DNA of 64,000 nt, taken from Triticum aestivum (Eukaryota; Streptophyta; Magnoliopsida; Poales; Poaceae). The notes under the pieces were generated by a model, which saw nothing but the letters and a program-made list of their open reading frames with translations, searched no databases and was not told the origin of the DNA. The position numbers and the translations under genes were made by a program. The stretch lies in the NCBI RefSeq assembly GCF_018294505.1, contig NC_057809.1, positions 414,694,104 through 414,758,103 of the forward strand, read 5' to 3'. Positions within the stretch are counted from its first letter, which is position 1, and each line of letters starts with the position of its first letter. Shown here one piece after another: positions 20,799 to 32,466 of this stretch.

Positions 20799-23578
20799 CT
20801 ATGTTACCTCAACGGGGATATGCACATCCCCAATAATAAGAATATCATATTTCTTCTTGACAGTAGTAAGGGGAAATTCAAAACCTCCAAATATAATCGA
20901 TGGAATTTTTCCAATAGAGTTGATACTATGAACTAGAGGTTGTTTCCTCGGAAAGTGTACCGTATGCTCATTACCATTAACATGAAGAGTGACATTGCCT
21001 TTAGTGCAATCAATAACAGCCCCTGCAGTATTCAAAATTGGTCTTCCAATAATAATAGACATACTATAGTCCTTGGGAATACCAAGAATAACAAAGTCCG
21101 TTAAAATAGTAACGTTTGCAACTACAACAAGCACATCCTCACAAATACCGACAGGTATAGCAGTTGATTTATCAGCCATTTGCAAAGATATTTCAGTAGG
21201 TGTCAACTTATTCAAATCAAGCCTACGATATAAAGAGAGAGGCATGACACTAACACCGGCTCCAAGATCACATAAAGCAGCTTTAACATAGTTTCTTTTA
21301 ATGGAGCATGGTATAGTTGGTACACCGGGATCTTCAAGTTTCTTTGGTATTCCACCCTTAAATGTATAATTAGCAAGCATGGTGGAAAATTCAGCTTCTG
21401 GTATCTTTCTTTTATTTGTAATGATATCTTTCATGTACTTAGCATAAGGATTGGTTTTGAGCATATCAGTTAATCGCATACGCAAAAAGATAGGTCTAAT
21501 CATTTCAGCAAAGCGCTCAAAATCCTCATCATCCTTTTTCTTGGATGGTTTGGGAGGAAAAGGCATGGGTTTCTGAACCCATGGTTCTCTTTCTTTACCA
21601 TGTTTCCTAGCAACAAAATCTTTCTTATCATAACGTTGATTCTTTGATTATGGGTTATCAAGATCAACATCACGTTCAATTTCTACATCATTATCATTAC
21701 TAGGTTGAGCATCATCATGAACATTATTACTAGTTTCAGGTTCATTACCAGATTGTGTTTCAGCATCAGAAATAGAAATATCATTTGGATTCTCAGGTGT
21801 TTCAATAACAGGTTCACTAGAAGCATGCAAAGTCCTATCATTTTTCTTTTTCTTCCTTTTAGAAGGACTAGGTGCATCTATATTATTTCTCTGAGAATCT
21901 TGCTCAATTCTCTTAGGATGGCCTTCAGGATACAAAGGTTCCTGAGTCATTCTACCAGTCATTATTCGTATTATTCAATTCATTGAGCAAATCATTTTGA
22001 GCTAGTACTTGTTCTACTTGAGTTGTAACCATAGAAGCATGTTTACTAATAAGTTTAAGTTCACCTTTAACATTAGCCATATAATCACCCAAGTGTTCAA
22101 GCATATTTGAATTGTATTTCAATTGTCTACCAAAATAAGCAATTAAGTCTTCTTGCTTAGCCATAAATTTATCAAACTCATCTAAGCATGGGCTAGCAAT
22201 TTTAGTAAATGGGATTACAGCTTTATCATATCTATAGAGAGAATTTACCTTTACTACATGTGTCGGGTTATCAAGACCATGAATTTATTCAATAGGAGAA
22301 GGATTTGGATTATATGTTTCTTCAACGGGCGGTAAATTAATACATGTATTTCTTCAATAGGAGGAAAATTCTTAACATCTTCAGCTTTAATACCTTTCTC
22401 TTTCATAGATTTCTTTGCCTCTTGCATATCTTCAGGACTGAGAAATAGAATACCCCTATTCTTCGGAGTTGGTTTAGGAATAGGCTCAGGAATTGGCTCC
22501 GGATGTGTCCAATTATTTTCATTTGTTAACATATTATTCAATAGAGTTTCAGCTTCATCCAGTGTTCTTTCCCTGAAAACAGAACCAGCACAACTATCTA
22601 GGTAATCTCTGGAGGCATCGGTTAGTCCATTATAAAAGATATAAAGTATTTCATTTTTCTTAAGAGGATGATCAGGCAAAGCATTAAGTAATTGGAGAAG
22701 CCTCCCCCAAGCTTGTGGGAGACTCTCTTCTTCAATTTGCACAAAATTATATATATATATATATCCCTTAAAGCAGCTTGTTTCTTATGAGTAGGGAATT
22801 ATTTAGTAGAGAAGTAATAAATCATATCTTGGGGACTACGCACACAACCAGGATCAAGAGAATTAAACCATATCTTAGCATCACCCTTTAATGAGAACGG
22901 AAATATTTTAAGGATATAAAAGTAGCGAGTTCTCTCATCTTTAGTGAATAGGGTGGCTATATCATTCAATTTAGTAAGATGTGCCACAACAGTTTTAGAT
23001 TCATAACCATGAAAAGGATCAGATTCAACCAAAGTAATTATATCAGGATCAACAGAGAATTCATAATCCTTATCAGTAACAGAGATAGGTGAAGTAGCAA
23101 AAGCAGGGTCAAGTTTCATTCTAGCATTTAGAGATTGCTTACCCCATTTAGCTAATAATTTTTTAAGTTTAGTTCTATTTCTGCAAGCTAAAATAACTAA
23201 AGAAGCATCTTGATCAAAAACATAACCCTTAGGAATGGCAAGTGGTTCTTCATCATCACTTTCATCAGTATCATCATATTCAATATTTTCAATTTCTCTA
23301 GCCCTAGCAAGGTGTTCATCAAGAAAAGCACTAAGTGGCATAGTAGTATCAGGCATATAGGTAGTTTCATCATAAGTATCATGCATAGCAGAAGTGGCAT
23401 CATCAATAACATGCGACATATCAGAACGAATAGCAGAAGCAGGTGTAGGTGTCGCAAGCTTACTCAAAACAGAAGGTGAATCAAGTGCGGAGCTAGATGG
23501 CAGTTCCTTACCTCCCCTCGTAGTTGAGGGATAGATCTTGGTTTTTGGATCTCTCAAGTTCTTCATAATGATAAGCAT
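20799..23578 (-). pseudogene. gag-pro: Athila gag-protease, broken by several frameshifts
   Basis: Starts MKNLRDPKTKIYPS at 23566 (an upstream in-frame ATG lies at 23578). The gag part has ARMKLDPAFATSPISVTDKD and DERTRYFYILKIFPFSLKGD, and continues at 22742 as the MQIEEESLPQAWGRLLQLLN capsid block. A TA expansion at about 22747-22764 breaks the frame between them. Further blocks at 22164-21952 and 21962-21648 form the linker, with a Lys-rich stretch. The protease lies at 21566-20799: ALCDLGAGVSVMPLSLYRRL carries the active-site D-L-G-A and SMSIIIGRPILNTAGAVIDC the flap-side motif. The frame ends PVEVT, with no RT after it. At least three frame breaks make it inactive. Confidence 0.8.
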
Positions 23579-23615
23579 ATATATATCCCAAGTGACTCAA
23601 AGAATAGAGCTATGC

Positions 23616-23633
23616 TCCCCGGCAACAGCTCCA
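23616..23633 (-). other. Primer binding site, second copy, mutated
   Basis: The + strand reads TCCCCGGCAACAGCTCCA, two differences from the tRNA-Asp match at 15516-15533. The changes sit near the 3' CCA end, where primer pairing matters most. Confidence 0.6.
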
Positions 23634-23644
23634 GAAAATAGTCT

Positions 23645-25047
23645 TGATAACCCACAAGTATAGGGGATCGCAACAGTTTTCGAGGGTAGAGTATTCAACC
23701 CAAATTTATTGATTTGACACATGGGGAGCCAAAGAATATTCTCAAGTATTAGCAGCTGAGTTGTCAATTCAACCACACCTGGAAACTTAATATCTGCAGC
23801 AAAGTGTTTAGTAGCAAAGTAATATGACAGTAGTGATAACAGTAGCAAAAGGTAACAGTAGTAAAAGTAATGTTTTTGGTATTTTGTAGTGATGATAGCA
23901 ATAGCAATGGGAAAGTAAATAAGCGAAGAACAATATATGGAAATCTCGTAGGCAATGGATCAGTGATGGAGAATTATGCCGGATGCGGTTCATCATGTAA
24001 CAGTCAGGACCTAGGGTGACATAGAACTAGCTCCAGTTCATTGATATAATGTAGGCATGTATTCCGAACATACTCATACGTGCTTATGGAAAAGAACTTG
24101 CATGACATCTTTTGTCCTACCCTCTCATGGCAGTGGGGTCCTTACGGAAACTAAGGGATATTAAGGCCTCCTTTTAATAGAGTACCGGAACAAAGCATTA
24201 ACACATAGTGAATACATGAACTCCTCAAACTACGGTCATCACCGGTAAGTATCCCGATTATTGTCACTTCGGGGTTAACGGATCATAACACATAATAGGT
24301 GACTATAGACTTGCAAGATAGGATCAAGAACAGTCATATATTGATGAAAACATAATAGGTTCAGATCTGAAATCATGGCACTCGGGCCCTAGTGACAAGC
24401 ATTAAGAATAGCAAAATCATAGCAACATCAATCTCAGAACATAGTGGACACTAGGGATCAAACCCTAACAAAACTAACTCGATTACATGATAGATCCCAT
24501 CCAACCCGTCACTGTCCAGCAAGCCTACGATGGAATTACTCACGCACGGTGGTGTGCATCATGAAATTGGTGATGGAGGATGGTTGATGATGACGATGGC
24601 GACGGATTCCCCTCTCCGGAGCCCCGAACGGACTCCAGATCAGCCCTACCGAGAGGTTTTAGGGCTTGGCGGCGGCTTCGTATCGTAAAACGCGATGATT
24701 TCTTCTCCCTCATTTTTTTCTGCCCGAAACTCAATATATGGAGGTGGAGTTGGAGTCAGAGAGGCAACAGGGGGCCCACGAGGTAGGGGAGCGCGCCCCC
24801 CACCCTCGTGGCAAGGTGGTGGGCCCCCTGGCCTTCTTCTTTGGCAGGTATTTTTCTTATTTTCTGAAAAGTGTCTCCATGAAGTTTCAGGTCATTCCGA
24901 GAACGTTTGCTCCTGCACATAAATAACACCATGGTAATTCTGCTGAAAACAGCGTCAGTCCGGGTTAATTCCATTCAAATCATGCAAGTTAGAGTCCAAA
25001 ATAAGGGAAAATGTATTTCGAAAAGTAGATACGTTGAAGAAGTATCA
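23645..25047 (-). repeat. LTR-C, complete Athila LTR, 1403 bp
   Basis: Colinear with LTR-B over its full length. It starts TGATAACCCACAAG and ends GAAGAAGTATCA. Its GC-rich module (about 24775-24830) lacks some 20 bp present in LTR-B. This is the 5' LTR of the right-hand copy. Confidence 0.9.
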
Positions 25048-25099
25048 GTGTCTTAGCAGTTTATTGGAGAAGTTGCGATTCTTCCGATTCCCATCATCA

Positions 25100-27181
25100 T
25101 GGTTTCCGGCGGAGGATTGGTTGAAGGCCGTGAGATCCGTCTCGGCTCGCTCGTCTTCATCACCGATGACTCCGCTTGGCTCCACGAGGCTCCACTGGAC
25201 GTCGAGGTGCTCCCTGTCCGTGGGGCGACGCACTTCCGCGCCTGCGTCCGCGGTGTCCTTCTTTGACAGCCGTCGACTCAGTATTGGTCGGCTCCTACGA
25301 CATCCTCGCTTCCCGTTGTTCGCCGGAGCCAGCGATCCGGTCGGTCGCGGCTTCAGCGGTGGGTGAGGCATGCGGTGCCCCGCCAATCGGCCACCCCACA
25401 AATCGCGGTGATCGAGCCTGATGAAACTCTCTATGGCATGTTCGACTGGCTCCGTCGAGAGTGCATCCGAGTGCGATAGCAGCGACCCTGTGGTGGAAGT
25501 TTTGATGGTCAATGGACCCCACAGTCCTCCTGGCTTCACCCGTGATGATGGTGGTGATGGCGTCGGCGACCCATCACATGCCCACGAGGAGTACTGCCCC
25601 AAGCCCCTCGCTTTGCAGCGGAGGGAAGAGCTTCGCTGCCATAACATGGATGCACTTCACACTCCTATCGTTGGAGAAACCCCCAAGGCCTAGGCCTTGG
25701 AGGAGGCGCGCCTGGCCAACTTGGCTGAGCGCACTCGACTGGAGAACCTCCAGCACGCACTCGACGAGCGTGCTCGCCAGCGAATTCCTGAATCTAGTCG
25801 ACGACGACTTTTTCCGCCTCCGACTCAGGTATACCAAACTCTGATCCAGAATCTCACAGCTGCAGCTCGAATAGCAGAGTCAATTCAACCTTCCCAGTCA
25901 GAAGCTGGCCGAGGTTTGATGCAGATCCGGGCTTTGCTCTAGGCAGCGGGAGAACAGAATACAGCAGTATCTCAGTCGCGGAATAGGATTCATAGCAGAT
26001 ATGTGGTGGCAGACACTGTCCAATCTGCTCACAGCCCAAGATCGCCTCCGCGGCATGAGGAACATGGGCACCGACAAGATCAGTACAGGAACCGCAAGCG
26101 GTATGATCATCGACTTGACCACGATGACCGTCGTCGAGTGCCCACGCCTCCTCCGAGGAGTGGGTCATACGTGCCTCGGCGGCAAGATGACAGGTGCCCC
26201 CACAGCGGCGAACGAAGAATTCCAGTCGATCCTAGAGAGCTAGGCTTTGATGCAAGATCTATCCTCGTTCAAGGTCTGGTGGATAGGAACAGGGCTCACA
26301 GAGAAGGTCGCGATAGAGATCATCCGACTGGAAGCAGGGTGCATGTTTCAGGACCCGAGTGTTTTAGCAGAGCCATCAGAGCAGCAGTGATTCCTCCCAA
26401 CTTCAGGTTGGCGACTGGAGTCAGCAAGTTCACCGTTGAGTCCAAGCCAGACACTTGGCTTGAGGACTACCGAGTGGTTGTGCAGATTGGTGGCGGCAAT
26501 GATGATGTGGCTATGAAGCACCTCCCCTTGATGTTGGAGGGCTAAGCCAGAGCGTGGTTGAATCAGTTGGCTCCTGGCAGTATATATAGTTGGGAAGAAC
26601 TTGCTCGAGTGTTTGTTAGGACCTTTGAAGGCACTTGCAAAAGGCCGGCAGGGTTGACAGAATTGCAGTGTTGTGTCCAGAAACCGAATGAAACCTTGAG
26701 GGATTATATCCAGAGATGGATCACGCTGCACCATACAGTGGAGAATGTGTCATATCACCAAGCAATTTGTGCCTTCAAGGAAGGCGTTAAGTATCGGGAG
26801 TTGAATCTGAAATTCGGTCGGACAGGAGATATGACTCTGACTCGGATGATGGAGATTGCCACCAAAGACGCTAATGGTGAAGAGGAAGACCGACTCCGGA
26901 GTGGTAAGAACCAAACAGTCGTCCAAGAAACCGGAGGAGGGAATTCCAGTCGGAAACAGAAGCGAAAGGCTGAACCAGCTGCTCCTGGTGAAGCTTTAGC
27001 TGTTACCCAAGGAAAGTTCAAAGGAAAGCCCAAGGGGCCCTGGGCTCCCAAAAAAGTGAAGGATAAAGATGGGAATGATGTGTTGGACTTACCATGCCAT
27101 ATTCATACCAAAAAAGATGAAGAGGGGAACATCATTTACCCTAAACACACCACTCGACAGTGTCGTTTCCTTATCCAGTAG
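25100..27181 (+). pseudogene. gag: gag of the Tat element
   Basis: A plausible start ATG is at 25100 (MVSGGGLVEGREIRLGSLVF). From 25421 to 27181 one frame holds with stops at about 25691, 25940, 26543 and 27179. Readable blocks are ARLANLAERTRLENLQHALD (coiled coil), the capsid domain with PDTWLEDYRVVVQIGGGNDD, MKHLPLMLEG, SWEELARVFVRTFEGTCKRP and NETLRDYIQRW, and a C-terminal basic part with PCHIHTKKDEEG near HTTRQCRFL, a zinc-finger-like Cys/His cluster. Between 25260 and 25420 the frame is unclear. Most stops sit where related proteins have Gln. Inactive. Confidence 0.75.
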
Positions 27182-28063
27182 TTCCGAGAGAAACAACCCA
27201 AGGAGAAGGAAAAGGAGTCGGACGGAAGTAAGGATAGGGAGGAAGATGATGGTTTTCCCAATGTCAATTCCACACTAATGATTTTTGCTGATGTTGAAAG
27301 CAAAAGTCGGTTGAAAGTTATTAACAGGGAAGTAAACATGGTTGCTCCTGCAACACCCAGTTATCTGAAGTGGTCTCAGACTACCATCACATTCGACCAG
27401 TCAGACCATCCAGCTCATATAGCAACCCCTGGGAGGCAAGCACTGGTGGTCGACTCGGTAGTTGAAGGCACTCGACTGACTAAAGTGCTGATGGACAGTG
27501 GCAGTGGCTTGTATATCCTTTATGTTGAAACCTTGAAGGGAATGGGCATTCCGATGTCCAAGATTAGTGAAAGAAACATGAGTTTCCATGGCGTTATTCC
27601 TGGCAAGAAAGCCCAGTCACTCGGCCATATCGCCCTTGACGTGGTTTTCGGTGATTCCAAGAACTACCGCAAGGAAAAGTTGACATTTGAGGTAGTGGAT
27701 TTCAAGAGTGCTTACCATGCTATTCTGGGTAGGCCCGCTTATGCATGTTTTATGGCTCGACCATGTTACGTGTATCTGAAATTGAAGATGCCCGGTCCTA
27801 AAGGAGTAATCACTGTCACTGGCAATCAGAAGAAGGCGGAAGAGTGCTTCCAAAAGGGCTCAAAAATTGCTGATGCACAGATGGCAGTAGTAGAACTGCA
27901 AGAGTATCAGAAGAATGTAGATCTGAGTGATTTGCTACGAGCCAAGAAGCCCGCCACAGACTTTGCATTTCAGTCATCAGGGGAAACGAAGCTGATTCAT
28001 ATTCACCCGACCGACCCCAATGCTGCTCCGACCCATATCTCGTCAACACTCGATGGCAAATAG
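27182..28063 (+). pseudogene. pro: Aspartic protease region of the Tat element
   Basis: Same frame as gag. SYLKWSQTTITFDQSDHP leads into the protease domain. The active site reads VLMDSGSGLYILYVETL (D-S-G-S), followed by FHGVIPGKKAQSLGHI, KEKLTFEVVDFKSAYHAILG and RPAYACFMARP. The domain itself has no break. It ends STLDGK at a TAG (28061-28063), exactly where the other Tat element of the window also has a stop. Confidence 0.75.
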
Positions 28064-30111
28064 GAAGAAGCGCTCATCCAGTTCCTCCATGAGAACTGGG
28101 ACATCTTTGCATGGAAACATTCTGACATGCCGGGTGTACCCAAGGGACTGGCTGAGCATCGTTTGCAAGTCGACCCAAAGGTAAAACCAGTCAAGGAACA
28201 TCTCCGACGGTCCGCCGTCCAGAAGAGAAAAGCAATCAGAGAGGAAGTGGCTCGGCTCCTAGCAGCTGAGTTCATCCGTGAAATCTACCACTCCGAGTGG
28301 CTCGCCAATGTTGTCATGGTCCCCAAGAAGGACGACTCACTTCGTAGGTGCATTGACTTCAAGCATATCAATCGGGCCTGCCCGAAAGATCATTTCCCTC
28401 TCCCCCGCATCGACCAAATCGTCGACTCAACTGCGGGGTGTGGGCGTTTGTCTTTTTTGGACACCTATTCTGGGTACCATCAGATCCTACTATATGGTCC
28501 CGATGAGATAAAAACGGCTTTCATCACTCCATTCGGATGCTTTTGTTATGTCACTATGCCATTCGGCTTGAAGAACGCCGGAGCCACATTCATGAGGATG
28601 ATCTAGAAGTGTCTGCTCACTCAAATCACTCGGAATGTGGAAGCATACATGGATGGCATTGTGGTGAAGTCACGTAAAGGTTCTGACCTGTTGGCTAATC
28701 TTGCTGAAACCTTTGCCAATCTCATAGATATGATATCAAGCTGAATCCATGAAAATGCACATTCAGAGTTCCTGGCGGAAAGTTACTCGGTTTTCTCGTT
28801 TCCGAACGAGGGATCGACGCTAACCCAGAGAAAGTTGGTTCTATACTTCGGATGAAACGCCCTGTGCGTGTGCACGATGTCCAGAAGCTTACTGGTTGTT
28901 TAGCCGCCTTCAGTCGATTCATTTCTCGCCTCGGTGAAAAGGCATTGCCTCTTTACCGACTGATGAAGAAGTCTGATAAGTTCGGGTGGACTCCCGAAGC
29001 TGACGCAGTGTTTTCAGAGCTCAAAGCCCTGCTTTCCACCCAGCCAGTGCTTGCTGCGCCAATCAGCAACGAGCCTTTACTGCTTTATATTGCAGCCATT
29101 GGACAAGTTGTCAGTACAGTACTCACGGACGAGCGGGAAGAAGAAGGAAAAGCCTATAAAGTTCAGCGTCTAGTATATTATGTTTCTGAAGTTTTGACTC
29201 CGTCGAAACAAAGATATCCACATTATCAGAAGCTTGTTTATGGGATTTACATGACCACAAAGAAAGTTGCACACTACTTCTCTGATCATTCCATGACAGT
29301 CGTCAGCGACGCTCCATTATCAGAGATTCTAAACAACAGAGACACAGTTGGTCGAGTGGCAAAGTGGGCGATTGAACTCCTTCCCCTGGACATCAAATTT
29401 GAGGCAAAGAAGGCCATCAAGTCCCAAGCAATAGCTGATTTCCTCGTCGAGTGGATCGAACAACAACTTCCGGCCCAAATCCACTCGGAGCATTGGACCA
29501 TATTCTTCGATGGGTCCAAGATGCTGAATGGTTCCGGTGCTGGGGTGGTGTTGGTATCCCCCCGCGGTGACAAACTTAGCTATGTTCTCTAGATTCACTT
29601 TGACTCCTCCAACAATGAAGCCGAATATGAGGCACTTCTGTATGGGTTGTGCATGGCCATTTCACTCGGCGTCCGTCGCCTCATGGTCTATGGCGACTCA
29701 GATTTGGTGGTCAATCAAGTAATGAAGGAGTGGGATGTCAGAAGCCCAGCTATGACTGGTTATTGCAATGCGGTGAGAAAGCTAGAAAAGAGATTTGAGG
29801 AATTAGAGCTGCATCACATCCCTCGACTGAAAAATCAAGCGGCCGATGATCTGGCAAAGATAGGCTCAAAAAGAGAAGCCGTTCCCAGCAATGTTTTCCT
29901 GGAGCATATTCGTACACCTTCAGTTCAAGAAGATCCCTTCGCTGAAGAGCCCCCACAGCCGAAGAGTGCCACCGATCCGACTGAAATCGAGATTCCAGCT
30001 GTGGTCGACTTGATCATGGAAGGTTTGGTCATCACCCCCGATTGGACAGTACCATATATCGCATACATTCTTAGAAGGGAACTTCCAGAAGATGAAGAAG
30101 AGGCTCGATAG
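28064..30111 (+). pseudogene. pol: Reverse transcriptase, RNase H and archaeal-type RNase H of the Tat element
   Basis: RT blocks: FLHENWDIFAWKHSDMPGVP, SEWLANVVMVPKKDDSLRRC, FPLPRIDQIVDSTAGC, FLDTYSGYHQI and MPFGLKNAGATFMRM, then a stop (28604-28606). The catalytic box reads YMDG instead of YMDD (base about 28655), so the polymerase would be dead. A frameshift near 28722 moves the frame. Then come KLLGFLVSERGIDANPEKVG, the connection/RNase H part (LLLYIAAIGQVVSTVL, QKLVYGIYMTTKKVAHYF) and, after a linker, the second RNase H with [29 protein letters not shown] and [10 protein letters not shown] carrying D-E-D-D. A TAG at 29590-29592 interrupts it. Confidence 0.8.
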
Positions 30112-31274
30112 ATCGTCCATCGATCTAAAGCCTTTACTGTGATAAGAGGACAGTTGTTCAGAGAAAGTGTGACTGGAGTTTGCCAGAAATGCATAACGCC
30201 TGAAGAAAGTTGAGTGATCTTGAATGACATCCACTCGGTGACCTGTGGTCATCATGCGTCCTCTCGGACCATTGTGGCCAAAGCATACCGAGCGGGATTT
30301 TACTGGCCGCGGGTAAATGAGATGGCATAAGAAATAGTCGACAGATGTGAAGGTTGCCAGTTTTACTCCAACATGTCTCACAAGCGTGCGTCGGCCCTGA
30401 AGACCATTCCACTTGTTTGGCCCTTTGCTGTTTGGGGGTTGGACATGGTTGGACCTCTGAGGACTGGTAGGAGTGGATTCACTCATGTGCTTGTAGCAGT
30501 CGACAAGTTCACCAAGTGGATTGAGGCCAAGCCTATCAAGAACCTTGATACCAGCACTGCTGTCGGCTTCATCAGAGAGATAACATTCAGATATGGTGTT
30601 CCACGCAGCATCATCACTGACAACGGATCAAACTTCGACTCTGATGAGTTCAGAACTTTTTGTGCTTCACAAGGTACTCGAGTCGACTATGCCTCAGTTG
30701 CCCATCCCAAGTCGAATGGACAAGCTGAAAGAGCAAATGGATTGATTCTCAAAGGATTGAAAGCCCGACTAATGCGTGACCTCAAACACGCAACAGGAGC
30801 CTGGGTCGACGAACTTCCATCAGTATTGTGGGGATTGAGGACAACTCCCAATCGGTCGACTGGCAGAACCCCGTTTTTCTTGGTTTACGGAGCTGAAGTT
30901 GTACTTCCGAGTGACTTGCTCCACAATGCGCCTCGAGTCGAGCTTTTCTGAGAGGAAGAAGCAGAACAAGCACGACAAGATGCAGTTGATCTCTTGGAAG
31001 AAGAAAGAGAGATGGCCTTGATACGATCAACCATCTATCAGCAAGACCTGCATCGATTCCATGCCAGAAATGTGAGGGTCGAGCATTTCAAGAGGGAGAC
31101 TCGGTTCTCCGAGTGGATCAGCAGAAACCACACAAGCTTGCTCCCTCTTGGGAAGGCCCCTTCGTTATCACCAGAGTACTCCATAATGGAGCGTACCACC
31201 TCTACAACGTCGAGCACAAGAAAGACGAGCCACACGCTTTGAATGCGGAGCTGCTCCGCCCCTTTTATACCTAA
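30112..31274 (+). pseudogene. int: Integrase of the Tat element
   Basis: The N-terminal HHCC zinc region reads VTCGHHASSRTIVAKAYRAG to CEGCQFYSN, with two stops. The catalytic core has GLDMVGPLRTG (first D), IITDNGSNFDSDEF (second D) and SNGQAERANGLILKGLKARL (E), followed by LPSVLWGLRTTPNRSTGRTP. A stop after APRVELF (about 30950) and a frameshift near 31080 precede the C-terminal part LAPSWEGPFVITRVLHNGAY and LNAELLRPFYT, stop 31272-31274. The DDE residues remain, but the frame is broken. Confidence 0.8.
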
Positions 31275-31390
31275 ACACTTAGTCTGTTGAGATGTAATAA
31301 GAAGCACCTTTGTAGTTTGTTTATCAAATACAAGAGTTTTTACAATCTTATGAAAATGATTGTCGATTGTTTATGTTTGTTTCTGAAATC

Positions 31391-32460
31391 CCCCAGTGGG
31401 TGGCTTAGCTGTGAATCCCTTTCACCTAAGTTTCAAAAATCCTACCGAGTGATGAGCAAGTCTCTCACTCGGAGGCTTAGCTGCGAATCTGTTTCGCCTA
31501 AGTTGAAAAAATCCTACTGGGTGATGAGCAAGTCTCTCACTCGGAGGCTTAGCTGCAGTCCAGTACTCGCCTAAGTTCAAAAAAAAAATCCTACCGAGTG
31601 ATGAGCAAGTCTCTCACTCGGGGGCTTAGCTGCAGTCCAGTACTTGCCTAAGTTGAAAAAATACTACCGAGTGATGAGAAAGTCTCTCACTCGGAGGCTT
31701 AGCTGCAGTCCAGTACTCGCCTAAGTTGAAAAAATCCTACCGAGTGATGAGCAAGTCTCTCACTCAGGGGCTTAGCTGCAGTCCAGTACTCACCTAAGTT
31801 GAAAAAATCCTACCGATTGATGAGCAAGTCTCTCACTCGGGGGCTTAGCTGCAGTCCAGTACTCGCCTAAGTTGAAAAAACCCCATCGAGTGATGAGCAA
31901 GTCTCTCACTCAGGGGCTTACCTGCAGTCCAGTACTCGCCTAAGTCGAAAAAATCCTACCGAGTGATGAGAAAACCTCACACTCGGGGGCTTAGCTGCAG
32001 CCCAATGCTCGCCTAAGTTTCAAAAATCCTACCGAGTGATGAGCAAACCTCACACTTGGGGGCTTAGCTGTAGCCCAGTGCTCGCCTAAGTTTCAAAAAT
32101 CCTATCGAGTGATGAGCAAACCTCACACTCGGGGGCTTAGCTCCAGCCCAATGCTCGCCTAAGTTTCAAAAATCCTACCGAGTGATGAGCAAACCTCACA
32201 CTCGGGGGCTTAGCTGCAGCCCAGTGCTCGCCTAAGTTTCAAAAATCCTACCGAGTGATGAGCAAACCTCACACTCGGGGGCTTAGCTGCAGCCCAATGC
32301 TCGCCTAAGTTTAAAAAATCCTACCGAGTGATGAGAAAACCTCACACACGGGGGCTTAGCTGCAGCTCAGTGCTCGCCTAAGTTTCAAAAATACTACCAA
32401 GTGATGAGCAAACCTCACACTCGGGGAGCTTAGCTGCAGCCCAGTGCTTGCCTAGGTTTA
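31391..32460 (+). repeat. Tandem array, about 14 units of about 73 bp
   Basis: The unit contains CTACCGAGTGATGAGCAA, TCTCTCACTCGG(A/G)GGCTTAG, CTGCAGTCCAGTACTCGCC and TAAGTTGAAAAAATC. Successive units begin near 31440, 31513, 31590, 31663, 31736 and so on to about 32391. From about 31960 a variant (AACCTCACACTCGGGGG) takes over, so the array has two homogenised sub-blocks. It lies between integrase and the antisense gene. Confidence 0.9.
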
Positions 32461-32466
32461 AAAAAA

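Larger units (their letters stand above)
13852..25047 (-). mobile_element. Athila-lineage Ty3/Gypsy array with three LTRs, non-autonomous
   Basis: Minus-strand order from the right: LTR-C (23645-25047), internal region (16962-23644), LTR-B (15545-16961), the first 560 bp of a second internal region (about 14983-15544) and a truncated LTR-A (13852-14977). The primer binding site next to LTR-B matches the 3' end of tRNA-Asp, as in Athila elements. The internal region carries gag-protease and an Athila ORF1-like gene but no RT, RNase H or integrase. The outer flanks differ (CCCCA at 13847-13851, GTGTC at 25048-25052), so the array is not one simple insertion; unequal recombination followed by deletion is inferred. 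Confidence 0.85.

Noticed and set aside
13847..25052. Treating the Athila array as one simple insertion into the exonuclease gene
   Set aside because: The flanking five bases do not match (CCCCA, GTGTC) and the right flank is Tat gag leader, not the missing part of the exonuclease.
25045..25647. 200-codon minus-strand ORF
   Set aside because: Opposite the gag leader and N-terminus of the Tat element; no domain.
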